Assembly: GCA_946480915.1 (NCBI GenBank)
Contig: CAMLLO010000001.1
Location: 186,001 to 250,000 of the forward strand
Length of the DNA stretch: 64,000 nucleotides
Direction: 5' to 3'
From: an uncultured Sphingobacteriaceae bacterium
GTDB lineage: Bacteria > Bacteroidota > Bacteroidia > Sphingobacteriales > Sphingobacteriaceae
Both the position numbers and the translations under genes were made by a program. The notes beneath the pieces are model-generated. The model worked only from the letters and a program-made list of their open reading frames with translations. It was not told the origin of the DNA and searched no databases. Position 1 is the first letter of the stretch. Each line of letters starts with the position of its first letter. Below are positions 7,662 through 16,055 of this stretch, in pieces.

Positions 7662-8474
7662 TTAATTTAGGATATTAATTAGTGATTTAGATTCTAAATC
7701 AAACCTTTTAAAAGACACCTTCAGATTGATGGACTGACATAAACCTACTATTTCGTTAACGTGAGAGTCTGGCGTGAGCCACCCGAATATTACATATTTG
7801 TAAGCTTCTTTGGGCACTAGTTGGACTCTTTCATCTCTTTTGATGGGGTTTGGTGAGAAATTATGCAGTCTATACTCTTCTTCAAATTCCCACTTCCGTT
7901 CTTTACTGTAAACTTGCTTCCAACTCTCTATTTCGTAAGGATCATTTGGGTAAATGATTGGGAGTTCATCATAATAACTCACAGCCCCTCCAGCAATTGA
8001 CCATTTGAAAAGCATTTTAGTATTGAATCCAACACATATACCTCTTCCATTATCAGAGTATTTGCCCCACATAGTTACACTTGTAGGATTAGCAGTAACA
8101 CTAAATACTCCCACTCGTTGGTTGTATTTTTGCCATTGATTTTCTTGAAATTGCTTGAGAAATTCTATGTCTTTAAAGGGAGCTTTCTGAGTCCACTCCA
8201 TCGCAAATTCCATATGTTCTTTCAATGAAAAGTTAGGGTTTTTCACATCAGACTCTCTTCGATAACGATCGTATATTTGCTGTTCATCAAACAAATCCCA
8301 ACGCTTCATTAATTTACAATCCACAGGGTCTTCGAAGTCGCAAGGAGCTGCGAAGTAGACTTCCTGCTTTGTAATTATTGTTTTGTGATGTTGTAGCTGC
8401 CAGTCCCTATATTTATAAAGGATTTCTGGTGCATCTATCTCATCTCTATCAACAAAGGTCTTCTTAAATTTCAT
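7662..8474 (-). CDS. DUF2971 domain protein
   Basis: The protein shows the DUF2971 pattern: an early LYKYRDW, then VYFAAPCDFEDPVDC (the usual site is fNDPFD), and later VGVFSVTANPTSVTMWGKYSDNGRG followed by ICVGF. The function of DUF2971 is unknown; members are common on mobile elements and beside defence genes. I prefer the ATG at 8474, where the family-like part begins. An ATG at 8513 would add 13 residues. The gene ends seven bases from the structured segment at 7040-7655 and converges on it, so the two may share an overlapping 3' region. One CCTTTTAAA motif lies in its last codons at 7704. Confidence 0.8.
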   Translation of the reverse strand: MKFKKTFVDRDEIDAPEILYKYRDWQLQHHKTIITKQEVYFAAPCDFEDPVDCKLMKRWDLFDEQQIYDRYRRESDVKNPNFSLKEHMEFAMEWTQKAPFKDIEFLKQFQENQWQKYNQRVGVFSVTANPTSVTMWGKYSDNGRGICVGFNTKMLFKWSIAGGAVSYYDELPIIYPNDPYEIESWKQVYSKERKWEFEEEYRLHNFSPNPIKRDERVQLVPKEAYKYVIFGWLTPDSHVNEIVGLCQSINLKVSFKRFDLESKSLINILN

Positions 8475-8590
8475 TGACTGCAAGATAATCAACTTATTGC
8501 AAAAGATGAGCATATAGCAATCGGATAGAGCTGGGATAACTTTAGCTGTAAAACCTAAACTGTCACCGATTAGCTTGGGTTAGGTATGTG

Positions 8591-9571
8591 TTATTCTTTT
8601 GATAAGGGATAAGGTTCTCCTAACTTCCAGAACAATGGAGTTCCACTAGAATCAGTTAGAAAAGTCGCTACTGTGTTAGAAGTCTTTTGTAGCATCTCTC
8701 TTGGAATGCCAGATATGTAGGAATGGATATCCAGAAATACTTCATAATCCCACTCGTGAAAATAGCCGTCAATTGGAGAAGACCAGTTGACAATGTGATG
8801 TACCCCATCTTCCGTTTTAACTAAATTTACGGTTGTTTCAATTGCAAGGCGTTTTGCATTATAAAGAACAATTGCAAACAGTTCTTTAGCCTGTTGTGGA
8901 TGTAGAGCGAAGTCGTAAAATTTACTGTATTTAGCCTCCAATAGCTCCTTGTGCACACCATTTTCTAGACAATCCACAATAATCAAAATGTCATTCATTT
9001 TGATCATTAAGACCCCTTCTTCTATATCATCTACAAAGTCGTATTGTTCTCCGATGTTCGGACTCGATTGAGTTTTGAAAATAAATATAGAGCCAGGGCA
9101 GAAGTTGGATACCTTTCTGGAATTATATGCTTGCAACCAGAAGTGTAAGATGGAATAACGTTTTATGAAATCTTGATCCATTATCATACCTTTTTGTCTG
9201 TCCTGTCTATCAATTTGTAAAAACAGTTCTTTATAAATGATGCCAAGGAATATCTTACAAGCCCAAAGGAATAGGTCGAGTTCACCGATAGCTTTAATAT
9301 GGTCATATCCCAACATTACAGCTTTACCCACCTCCCTTTCAATGTGGGATAGCTTCTCATTGTTGCATTTGGTACAACAGGGCACCTTCAGGTCTCTATA
9401 TCGTATTTCGGTTTGGTTTAAAAGCGTTAGCCTCCTATTCCACAGGTGAAACCTATTTTGAAGCCATTTAGGAAAAACGTGCTCTTCAGATCGATTTAAG
9501 TCGTTTAAGCGGTCACTACACAGGAAGCAAACCAACTCATTGTATTCATGTTCAAAAACAAATGATATCAT
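8591..9571 (-). CDS. HNH-type zinc-binding protein, candidate nuclease
   Basis: The N-terminal 80 residues carry a zinc-binding HNH pattern: CFLC (Cys15 and Cys18), EEHVFPKW with His31, then VPCCTKCN (Cys65/66 and Cys69, Asn70). This EHxFP...CxxCN arrangement is seen in stand-alone HNH proteins of phages and defence islands. The remaining 240 residues are not recognised and contain many aromatic residues. No membrane segment is evident. The 3' neighbour DUF2971 is on the same strand 116 bp away and the membrane protein gene lies 12 bp upstream, so co-transcription is possible. A nuclease function is an inference from the motif. Confidence 0.7.
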   Translation of the reverse strand: MISFVFEHEYNELVCFLCSDRLNDLNRSEEHVFPKWLQNRFHLWNRRLTLLNQTEIRYRDLKVPCCTKCNNEKLSHIEREVGKAVMLGYDHIKAIGELDLFLWACKIFLGIIYKELFLQIDRQDRQKGMIMDQDFIKRYSILHFWLQAYNSRKVSNFCPGSIFIFKTQSSPNIGEQYDFVDDIEEGVLMIKMNDILIIVDCLENGVHKELLEAKYSKFYDFALHPQQAKELFAIVLYNAKRLAIETTVNLVKTEDGVHHIVNWSSPIDGYFHEWDYEVFLDIHSYISGIPREMLQKTSNTVATFLTDSSGTPLFWKLGEPYPLSKE

Positions 9572-9583
9572 GTAGAAAGTTAG

Positions 9584-10201
9584 TTATTGTTCCACTTGAT
9601 AATTCGATTTGGTGTTAATATTCGGCTCTGGTAACATATATATTAATGCCATCACTGCAAGAATCACAATCGCAATGAACTTCATAAATCCATCGTTAAC
9701 CGTTAAAGCTCTTGTTATTGATTCTACCATGTTTGTCTTACCTAGATTATAGTTCATATAAGCAACAAATGATGTAGTGGCTAAAAGACACTTCAGATTG
9801 CTTAATTTATCAGCCTCTTTCAATGTGTTTTCCACAAATTCGTACATAACTCCGTTATTCTCAAACAATGCCTTTTTTCTTAAGTCTGCATATGAATAAT
9901 TATCTTTTAAGTGAGTGTTCAGGGATAATGAGTAAATTTTAGGGAACAACGCTGGTACCACAATCCTTCTGAACCCTCTGATGACAATTGAGTTTATTAT
10001 TAATACACCTATAAAGACACCCGTTAAGATAGGATAGTTTATTTCACTCATAGAGACTTTGGCCGCTGCAGTTTCCATCGAGCACTTATGAGCTATGATT
10101 ATGTAGTTTTCGATACTTATTAGTAGAATAATGGCGGTAATCGTAAAGTTGTAATCAGAAAGATTGAATAGTTTTTGGTTGAGGTCTTTTATTAAATCCA
10201 T
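9584..10201 (-). CDS. Unrecognised membrane protein with about four helices
   Basis: No family is recognised. Hydrophobic segments lie near residues 20-40, 54-76, 138-155 and 171-191, so the protein is probably in the inner membrane. A soluble stretch between the second and third segments carries many charged residues (TLKEADKL and neighbours). It begins 12 bp upstream of the HNH gene on the same strand, so the two may be co-transcribed. A membrane partner beside a nuclease is a layout seen in some defence systems, but nothing in the sequence proves such a role. Confidence 0.7.
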   Translation of the reverse strand: MDLIKDLNQKLFNLSDYNFTITAIILLISIENYIIIAHKCSMETAAAKVSMSEINYPILTGVFIGVLIINSIVIRGFRRIVVPALFPKIYSLSLNTHLKDNYSYADLRKKALFENNGVMYEFVENTLKEADKLSNLKCLLATTSFVAYMNYNLGKTNMVESITRALTVNDGFMKFIAIVILAVMALIYMLPEPNINTKSNYQVEQ

Positions 10202-10258
10202 AAATCATGTAATAAGCTAAACTAACTAATTACTTCCACATATAAAATGCACCAAACT

Positions 10259-10711
10259 TCACCCAATGTGAATGATTGAATATGGTTGGTCACATTGAAG
10301 CTTAAAATATGTACCATCCCATACAGCTTCACAACAACCCAATCGGTAAACATCACCCTGATTCCAACTTCCTGATACAATATCTTCAATCAAATCTTCA
10401 ATCCAAACAGCTTCACCAACTTCTAGATCAGCAGGTATCAAGTACGCAGCATAAGGAGATTCAAAGTGATGTGGATAGTAGAAAGTGAAATCAACCACTT
10501 TCTCCATGTCTGTATTGGTAGCTCTGTAATCGTTAATTACTTCAATCTCTCCGGTTTCAGAATTCTGAAGAACTGCAAACTTTCTTTTTATGTCAGGTGA
10601 TGGTATGACGGGTTTAACGAGTGGCCAGTAGCCTACTTTAGCTGCTTTGTTGATTGCTCCTTTAGTTCTAGCAGTCTTGACTATGCGGAGGTTATTAGGA
10701 TTATCATTCAT
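10259..10711 (-). CDS. Unrecognised protein, 150 aa
   Basis: No family is recognised. The N terminus is basic (RIVKTARTKGAINKAAK) and the rest is acidic and aromatic, with a VWIEDLIEDIV helix and two Cys pairs near the C terminus (GCCEAV and LQC). Its start overlaps the end of the upstream gene by 8 bp, so translation of the two is probably coupled. No signal peptide or membrane segment is visible. Confidence 0.7.
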   Translation of the reverse strand: MNDNPNNLRIVKTARTKGAINKAAKVGYWPLVKPVIPSPDIKRKFAVLQNSETGEIEVINDYRATNTDMEKVVDFTFYYPHHFESPYAAYLIPADLEVGEAVWIEDLIEDIVSGSWNQGDVYRLGCCEAVWDGTYFKLQCDQPYSIIHIG

Positions 10712-10967
10712 AAGTGACGATTATGTTTTCTTGGTTTAGGTCAACCTTGAGACAGGTTTCAGGATTGACATTGATCATTTGAAGCAGGTCAGTATCCTTT
10801 ATAAGGCTACTATCGATAATTACCTTTTCGCAGTGATCGCACAGTTTGCCTTTTAAATGAATAGCTTGAGATAGATCCTCCCATTGCTTATTCAATGGAC
10901 AATGAAGCTTTTTAATGAGCATTCCATCATCTGTAAATAGTTCGTTCGTGACAGGATTGAACTTCAT
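10704..10967 (-). CDS. Unrecognised CxxC protein, 87 aa
   Basis: This short acidic protein contains LCDHCEKV, a CxxC pair with a nearby His, and a second isolated pair of Cys residues (Cys23 and one in PETCL). It may bind a metal, but no fold is recognised. It is the first gene of a two-gene unit with the 150-residue protein, since the stop and next start overlap. A CCTTTTAAA motif falls inside its coding sequence at 10849-10857. Confidence 0.65.
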   Translation of the reverse strand: MKFNPVTNELFTDDGMLIKKLHCPLNKQWEDLSQAIHLKGKLCDHCEKVIIDSSLIKDTDLLQMINVNPETCLKVDLNQENIIVTYE

Positions 10968-10986
10968 TAAGAATTGGGTTAAATAA

Positions 10987-11012
10987 GTAAAGGCTCCCTA
11001 AGAAGCCTTTAC
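10987..11012 (-). terminator. Hairpin after the FISUMP lipoprotein gene
   Basis: GTAAAGGCT (10987-10995) and AGCCTTTAC (11004-11012) form a perfect 9-bp stem with an eight-base loop. It lies 20 bp past the stop of the minus-strand lipoprotein gene and before the next gene. The T-tract on the minus strand is short, so it is a moderate terminator. Confidence 0.65.
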
Positions 11013-11032
11013 AAAAATTGATTAATGCTGGA

Positions 11033-11686
11033 TTAGTTGTCTTTTACAAACCTTACTGATAATCTATCATTAGGTCTAGAATGATCAGTACCTGCTTCTA
11101 AATCCACTATAGTGCCATCCATCTCTTGCCAAACGCCCATAGACCAGCTGAACATTCCGTTTGATCCGTCAACTGCAGTACTAGACCAGAACTCTGCAAC
11201 CGTGCCTTTGGAATCGTACGCACTATTGGCTGAATCGTATAGTCCAGCAGGATAGATATTTAAAGCTGATTGATTATTCCCTTGTAGAAAGCTCCAGCCT
11301 GAGGTGGACATAAGTTTTAAAGAGTTCGTCTTGTCCAAATCCAGGAATGCACTCGTTCCTTGTACTGCACCTGATGCAACTAACAGCTTCTCAAAGTCAG
11401 CTTTGCTAGGTAATCTCCAGCCTGTAGGAACAGTAATTGCTTTTGCTTCTGTCCAAGTATAAAGCTTTCCATACTTTGGGTCATTAGTGCCATTGTCGTA
11501 GTTTGTACCACTTGCGCCATTATAATTTACTGTAGTCCAAGTTTGAGTTCCAATTTTAACAGTTGAGTAAGTGGCACCTCCTATTTCTACTGTGTTTGAT
11601 TCCTCCGGAGTTGGATCATCATTTTTAGAACATGAAGTAAATGCCAGGCATGCTGCTAGCATAAGTAAGAAGATTTGTTGTTTCAT
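11033..11686 (-). CDS. FISUMP-domain lipoprotein
   Basis: The N terminus is a lipoprotein signal peptide (MKQQIFLLMLAACLAFTSC, lipobox Cys at residue 19). The mature part from about residue 35 carries the Fibrobacter succinogenes major paralogous (FISUMP) domain. The signs are VKIGTQTWTTVNY, YGKLYTWTEA, VPTGWRLPSKADFEKLL, then FWSSTAVDGS and a late SVRFVKD. The protein should be anchored to the outer or inner membrane. FISUMP proteins are frequent in Bacteroidota; their role is unknown, and surface interaction is only a guess. The gene is followed by a hairpin terminator and preceded closely by another minus-strand gene. Confidence 0.88.
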   Translation of the reverse strand: MKQQIFLLMLAACLAFTSCSKNDDPTPEESNTVEIGGATYSTVKIGTQTWTTVNYNGASGTNYDNGTNDPKYGKLYTWTEAKAITVPTGWRLPSKADFEKLLVASGAVQGTSAFLDLDKTNSLKLMSTSGWSFLQGNNQSALNIYPAGLYDSANSAYDSKGTVAEFWSSTAVDGSNGMFSWSMGVWQEMDGTIVDLEAGTDHSRPNDRLSVRFVKDN

Positions 11687-11721
11687 CTTTTTGATTTAAT
11701 TGTGAATTGATATATGAATTG

Positions 11722-12210
11722 TTAAAAGTTCAGTAGGAGATTTACTTTAGAAGACTGTTCAGAATCTCTAACAATTCCTATTTGTATCTTCCTATTGTCT
11801 GGATGGTGCCAATGATGAATGTTGAAATCGTATACTCTATTTCCTGGCTTATCATGAATTAGCCGACATCGGTCATCGTTCTTTAAAAAGCTTTCAACAC
11901 GTGAAAACTCTCCAGCATCTCGTATACCATAAACAAGACAGGCATCAAAATCATTGCCTTGTTTGGCAAGTAATAGGATCTCCTTTGGGCCCCAAATATC
12001 TTCTTTGATATTATACTGTGTACAATGTTGAAAGGCTGGTATCTGCAATGCGATAGTAGATTTAGAAGTACGTTTGAGGTTAGCTTCAAAGTCATTAAAG
12101 CTAAGGCCATCAACAAACAGTCGATTAAACACGGTTGAACAACTTGTGCTTCGTGGGAATTCTAATTCACAGCTTTTAAAGTGATTAGATTTAGTAAAGT
12201 GAATACTCAT
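11722..12210 (-). CDS. Unrecognised protein, 162 aa
   Basis: No family is recognised. The sequence is basic and rich in His, including HHWHHPDNRK near residue 131. There is no signal peptide and no membrane helix. It follows a 301-bp gene-free stretch with a large hairpin (12287-12398) that would lie in its mRNA leader, so it may be controlled by RNA structure. The FISUMP lipoprotein gene lies 35 bp downstream. Confidence 0.65.
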   Translation of the reverse strand: MSIHFTKSNHFKSCELEFPRSTSCSTVFNRLFVDGLSFNDFEANLKRTSKSTIALQIPAFQHCTQYNIKEDIWGPKEILLLAKQGNDFDACLVYGIRDAGEFSRVESFLKNDDRCRLIHDKPGNRVYDFNIHHWHHPDNRKIQIGIVRDSEQSSKVNLLLNF

Positions 12211-12286
12211 TTAATTGTGGCCGAGTAGTCCCCAACTTCGGTAGGTTAATAAACACAATAAGCGCAGGACTGAACTTGAGTTGCGA

Positions 12287-12398
12287 CTAAGAGGCCCTAG
12301 GAAGCCCACATACCACAAATAAGTCAGCACCCACGCTTATCGCATGGGCGTGAACTCATCTGTACTTGGTATGCTGTGAAATTTCCTAGGTTTCTTAG
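12287..12398. other. Large bulged hairpin in a gene-free segment (12211-12511)
   Basis: Nested perfect stems pair across 112 bases: CTAAGA (12287-12292) with TCTTAG (12393-12398), CCTAGGAA with TTCCTAGG, and CATACCA with TGGTATG. An inner CACGC/GCGTG hairpin lies near 12331-12352. ATAAGCG just upstream could also pair with CGCTTAT. On the minus strand the structure lies in the leader of the 162-residue protein. It has no T-run, so a leader element or a small RNA is more likely than a terminator. No known riboswitch class is recognised. Confidence 0.65.
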
Positions 12399-12511
12399 CC
12401 AAGAACAAAAAGCTAACGCTTATATTTTAATTATATCAATATGTTCTGGATGTTATTCTCTTATAGTATTTCTGTTTTGTTTAACACAAAGTTAATTGAT
12501 TTATGAGCAAA

Positions 12512-13003
12512 TCATAGATCATGTTTGCTTAGTATGAAAATAAATTCTTTAGGTTGACAAGCCATCACCGTTCTATAATATAAGCTAAAATTTTCAAGCT
12601 CTTTAACCTTGCTGTAGCTCATCAGACACCATTTATCAATCAACTCTGTGATCTGCCTTTCAAACGGACAGTTGTTAAATGCATAATAAATCCAGTACTT
12701 ACCCCAGACGTCACATTCAAGATTGAAATAAAAGGAAGGTGTTAGAAAGTCATGCATTCCGGTAACAGATGTTGCATCAGCTTTTCTATTCATTTCAAAA
12801 ACTGTTCTGTCTGCTTCGTTGGGTAGCTCAGCATAGAGCTTCTTCACTTGTTTGATAATTTGATGGTACAAACCTTCGGTTGATTTGTTGTTTTGCATTT
12901 GCTGAGGGCCAAACTTCTTAGCCAAGAGATAATACTTCTGACAACGTTTGGGTGTTGCTGAGATAATTGATTTTGGTTCGTCTTCAAGAAATTCTTTCTT
13001 CAT
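12512..13003 (-). CDS. Unrecognised protein, 163 aa
   Basis: No family is recognised. It is basic at the N terminus (ATPKRCQKYYLLAKKFG) and has several conserved-looking aromatic residues and Cys (FNNCPFERQ, DKWCLMSY). No signal peptide is seen. It is one of three consecutive minus-strand genes (12512-14004) of similar size, each separated by about 40-50 bp containing a hairpin. A CCTTTTAAA motif lies just before its ATG (13006-13014). Confidence 0.65.
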   Translation of the reverse strand: MKKEFLEDEPKSIISATPKRCQKYYLLAKKFGPQQMQNNKSTEGLYHQIIKQVKKLYAELPNEADRTVFEMNRKADATSVTGMHDFLTPSFYFNLECDVWGKYWIYYAFNNCPFERQITELIDKWCLMSYSKVKELENFSLYYRTVMACQPKEFIFILSKHDL

Positions 13004-13024
13004 TCTTTAAAAGGTTAAATGAGT

Positions 13025-13048
13025 AAAGGCCTACCGTAGTAAGCCTTT
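13025..13048 (-). terminator. Hairpin between two unknown genes
   Basis: AAAGGC (13025-13030) pairs with GCCTTT (13043-13048). On the minus strand it follows the stop of the 158-residue gene at 13056. The right arm overlaps a CCTTTTAAA motif. Confidence 0.55.
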
Positions 13049-13055
13049 TAAATGA

Positions 13056-13532
13056 TTAGTTGTCGCTTGTCTTGTCCACTATTTCAATCGTGATGAAATC
13101 GGATTGACCATTGGCCAGTCTGTTCATGAAGAAAGATTGAACGTTGTTTGGTGTGTTTACTCTGACGCAATCTTCAATTGCTGGCTTCATGGTGTTTTTA
13201 AAGACTTGTCTCAGAACTCGATTATATAATCTAGCTCCAAATCGGGTTAAAGAGTCCTGGTCATAAGAAATGTAAAGCATGATGTATCCTGCTACATTCA
13301 TGCTCAGAGTTAAATTCCAGAAATGACAGATGAATTCAGAAATGAGCTTGGTTTCTTTACCACTCTCTGCATGATTTATAAGGATGCAGGTTCTGTACTT
13401 CTTACCATCAAATGGTGATAGAAATGGCTTTGTTGCTTCGATGATCTGAAGGAATGCCTTCTGAATCTCCTTGTTCCTGGCATCTAAGTGCTGCTGAAGC
13501 TTTTGGTCGGTGTCTTGGGTTTTTACAGTCAT
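13056..13532 (-). CDS. Unrecognised protein, 158 aa
   Basis: No family is recognised. The N terminus is predicted helical (QKLQQHLDARNKEIQKAFLQII), and the central part has alternating hydrophobic residues suggesting a beta sheet. It has no signal peptide or membrane helix. It lies in the three-gene run 12512-14004, and its stop codon is followed by a terminator-like hairpin. Confidence 0.65.
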   Translation of the reverse strand: MTVKTQDTDQKLQQHLDARNKEIQKAFLQIIEATKPFLSPFDGKKYRTCILINHAESGKETKLISEFICHFWNLTLSMNVAGYIMLYISYDQDSLTRFGARLYNRVLRQVFKNTMKPAIEDCVRVNTPNNVQSFFMNRLANGQSDFITIEIVDKTSDN

Positions 13533-13565
13533 AATAATGAGTTTTAAATTTGTTTGAAATGAAAA

Positions 13566-13587
13566 GAGGACCTTAACTCAGGTCCTC
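13566..13587 (-). terminator. Terminator overlapping the end of a coding sequence
   Basis: GAGGACC (13566-13572) and GGTCCTC (13581-13587) form a 7-bp stem with an eight-base loop, followed on the minus strand by TTTTC. The stop codon of the gene ending at 13573 lies in the loop, so the last codons form one arm. Confidence 0.7.
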
Positions 13588-14004
13588 GTTAGTTATTATA
13601 GCGTTTGGGTGTAGGAGAGCATCTTCAAACTCTGAAAACCAGAACTCGTATTCTTCAAGGCAATCTTCAATGTCGATTGCTGTATGCTCTTTCATCGTAG
13701 CATGAAAGAATTCACGGTTAAGCTTTATGTAATTCTCCATTCCGAGATAGCTACTTAGCTCCAGGTCCTTAGCAAAATGGATTGTCTGGTGATCAGATGA
13801 AAGTTTGGTATACACTATCGGAGATAAGAATTGGTATGAAAAATCATCGGTTTGCTCAATCTGAATATGTGTCCGCATAGAAGGATTTTCAAGGCTTCTG
13901 AGGGACTCTATTATTTTGGTAATGATGTGCTGATAAGCTTCTTCAACTGCTGCTGAACGGGCTGTGATATAGTCGCAGATGACATTAAATTTGTGGTTTG
14001 ACAT
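13573..14004 (-). CDS. Unrecognised acidic protein, 143 aa
   Basis: No family is recognised. It begins MSNHKFNVICDYITARS and ends with an acidic helix region (IDIEDCLEEYEFWFSEFEDALL). The strong negative charge and small size recall decoy or anti-nuclease proteins, but that is speculation. The gene follows a 539-bp gene-free stretch and is the first of the three-gene run. A terminator overlaps its last codons. Confidence 0.65.
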   Translation of the reverse strand: MSNHKFNVICDYITARSAAVEEAYQHIITKIIESLRSLENPSMRTHIQIEQTDDFSYQFLSPIVYTKLSSDHQTIHFAKDLELSSYLGMENYIKLNREFFHATMKEHTAIDIEDCLEEYEFWFSEFEDALLHPNAIITNEDLS

Positions 14005-14543
14005 AGTAAATAATGGATTTTAGGGTGAGTGATATGGAAACGCAGATGGAATTACAGCGATTGACCAGTTGTAAGGAAGGAATTAACGCAGTTGCCTTAT
14101 AAAGAATGTGGTTGAAACTGGTAGTTGTCTTTTTAAAAGGCAACGAGTTTGGGTAACTCAGGCACTATTCATTGAAATGAACAGACAGGGATTATGAAGT
14201 TTCTATTCAGGAAGGAATTTTAGGATGGCGGTCTGGTATGCCAAGCAAAGCACTGGATGCAATCTGGTTTTTTATCGCGATATAGGAGGGGGCTTCAGCG
14301 GACCTGCTAATAGCCGGTTATCTCTCTCCAATCATTTTTCTGGTAAACGGATTTTGAAATTCAGAGTGAAATAGCCAATAAAAGTCATGAATTAGAATTT
14401 GACTTGATTCAGCGCATGGGGAGGGGTAGGTTTTTGAATCTTTGCCATCTGTGTTGGTTGAATAAATCTAACGAATTTCTTATTTTTTTCAGAATCGACT
14501 ACCCTTTGCCTATATAGATAGTGGTTAACACATTTTTAGGAAA
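14005..14543. other. Gene-free segment with several helices
   Basis: No coding frame is convincing. Helices are visible: ACCAGTT (14064-14070) with AACTGGT (14116-14122) around TAAGG/CCTTA; an 8-bp hairpin at 14124-14144 with one T-G wobble; and GGAGGGGG (14285-14292) with CTCTCTCC (14322-14329), with two T-G wobbles. The wobbles would be allowed only in a plus-strand RNA. It may also contain the promoter of the minus-strand genes below 14004. Evidence for a discrete RNA is weaker than for 7040-7655. Confidence 0.45.
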
Positions 14544-14741
14544 TTAAAACCTACTTATCAGAGTAGTTAGAAAGACAATCAGAACAACAAACGCGACTAG
14601 AGCAACATAACTTAATGGTTGTGCATAATTCAACTGATAACCCATCATCCTCACTCGTTTAGGAACTAAAGCACGTGCATCTGAAGGGTTATAATAGAAG
14701 ATACCCCATTTATAATTGTTTATATCGTCAATCGGGTCCAT
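14544..14741 (-). CDS. DUF5808-like small membrane protein, 65 aa
   Basis: The first 40 residues carry the DUF5808 pattern (NNYKWGIFYYNPSDARALVPKR followed by an NYAQP-like segment, shown here in pieces), and a single membrane helix follows at about 44-62. The family is of unknown function and is normally a domain of membrane proteins. The gene is preceded by its own short intergenic region and lies 50 bp downstream of the nuclease-like gene on the same strand. Confidence 0.7.
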   Translation of the reverse strand: MDPIDDINNYKWGIFYYNPSDARALVPKRVRMMGYQLNYAQPLSYVALVAFVVLIVFLTTLISRF

Positions 14742-14791
14742 ATTTATGATTTTTAACAGATTATTTAGTTAAAAATAGGTTTTAACATGTA

Positions 14792-15493
14792 TCACTGTTG
14801 GATCAAGGCATCCAATAACATGAAATCGCTTGATATTTTGATATCACAGGTTTCAAACTTATTGTTTAAATGCATTCCATTCGAAAGTGTTAGTAAATTG
14901 ATACCGTACTGTTCTTTGATTAGTTTCTTTGCCTCCTCAATGTTCCCTGAATTTTCAGCACCATTTAAAATGATTATAACATGCTCTAAGCTTTTAGATA
15001 TTGACACGAATTTCTTGTCTCCGTTTACTGTAATAGTACACTCTAATCCCTTTATTCTACCAATTGTGGTAGCTAATTCTTTCGCATAATCATTAAATGT
15101 AGTCCTTTTATATCCAATGTCAGTTTTTACCTCGAATACTTTTGTTACTACACCACATTTCAGAAAGCACACATCGGGTCTGAATAATAGAGGTCTAGTG
15201 TCGTTATGATTTCTCAATCCTGATATTGTAAAGGAGATTTGTGGATCAATAAGAATTAGAAGTGACTCATCTTTGGGTAGTAGATTGGCACAATAAGCAG
15301 CAAAAAGGTCCTCGAAAAGGTGTGATATTGAGCGATTTGTTGCTCTCATTACCTGGTTTTGAGTTACATGATCAAAGTGTCTAGCTTGACGGTAATAAGT
15401 TCGAATTGTATTTAGAAAATCTGTGTGATCCTGAATTCGGGATAAAGGTGTAATATCAAACTGTTCTATCATTTCATTGGTTGGCCGGTTCAT
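14792..15493 (-). CDS. Possible PD-(D/E)XK nuclease, 233 aa
   Basis: No named family is recognised, but the centre looks like a restriction-endonuclease fold: a helix with Glu61 (HLFEDLFAAY), a strand LLFRPDVCFL with Asp107, and VFEVKTDIG with Glu121 and Lys123, giving D-x13-ExK. The C-terminal half has a strand-rich pattern. It has no signal peptide or membrane helix. It is immediately downstream (5 bp) of a secreted protein gene on the same strand. A stand-alone nuclease on an element could be a defence effector, but the call rests on the motif alone. Confidence 0.55.
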   Translation of the reverse strand: MNRPTNEMIEQFDITPLSRIQDHTDFLNTIRTYYRQARHFDHVTQNQVMRATNRSISHLFEDLFAAYCANLLPKDESLLILIDPQISFTISGLRNHNDTRPLLFRPDVCFLKCGVVTKVFEVKTDIGYKRTTFNDYAKELATTIGRIKGLECTITVNGDKKFVSISKSLEHVIIILNGAENSGNIEEAKKLIKEQYGINLLTLSNGMHLNNKFETCDIKISSDFMLLDALIQQ

Positions 15494-15498
15494 TCATT

Positions 15499-15921
15499 TT
15501 ATATCTCTTTACCTGATGGTAGTTTAGTAAAAGTAGTGAGCACCTGTTCTCCCATTCTAATAATCCTTATTTGAACTTCACCACTCTGCCAGAGGTTATT
15601 ACCCATTTGCTTATATCTGGTATTAGCCAGTCTTATATAAGCATCCATAAAACGAATAGGAACAATGCTCTTAATTAGGTAACAGGCATCTTTCTTAGGA
15701 TAAAAGTAAAATGAGCATCTGAGACCTTTCTTAGGGTCTTCAAAGTTTAAAACAGGTATTGAGCCAACTTCAGTAGTATCTTTCTTTACGGTTGGATAGT
15801 CTGCACTAACCTTATCAAGTATTTGCTTTTCAGCTGAACCAATTAGATCTATGTATTGAGCTTTTGAGCTAAATGAAGAAAATAGGCCAATTGTAATTAC
15901 TAATGTCTTTAATAGATGCAT
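15499..15921 (-). CDS. Unrecognised secreted protein, 140 aa
   Basis: No family is recognised. A signal peptide covers residues 1-21 (ending FSSKAQ), so the protein is exported. The mature part includes LNFEDPKKGLRCSFYF and a C-terminal basic segment. It is similar in size and style to the secreted protein at 6457-6984, although I could not align them convincingly. The gene ends 5 bp before the nuclease-like gene. Confidence 0.65.
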   Translation of the reverse strand: MHLLKTLVITIGLFSSFSSKAQYIDLIGSAEKQILDKVSADYPTVKKDTTEVGSIPVLNFEDPKKGLRCSFYFYPKKDACYLIKSIVPIRFMDAYIRLANTRYKQMGNNLWQSGEVQIRIIRMGEQVLTTFTKLPSGKEI

Positions 15922-16055
15922 TGTGAAGGTATAAGGTATCTAAAAGTAATAATCTTAATAGCATTTACAAACAGAGCTGAAAGCTTTCCAGTATAAGTAT
16001 TTGTTAATCAGATATTTTAATTTAAATTGCGAAACTTAATTAACCTATTATCACA

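Noticed and set aside
7485..7670. Plus-strand open frame inside the structured segment
   Set aside because: It runs through the paired arms of several stems and lacks a plausible protein character.
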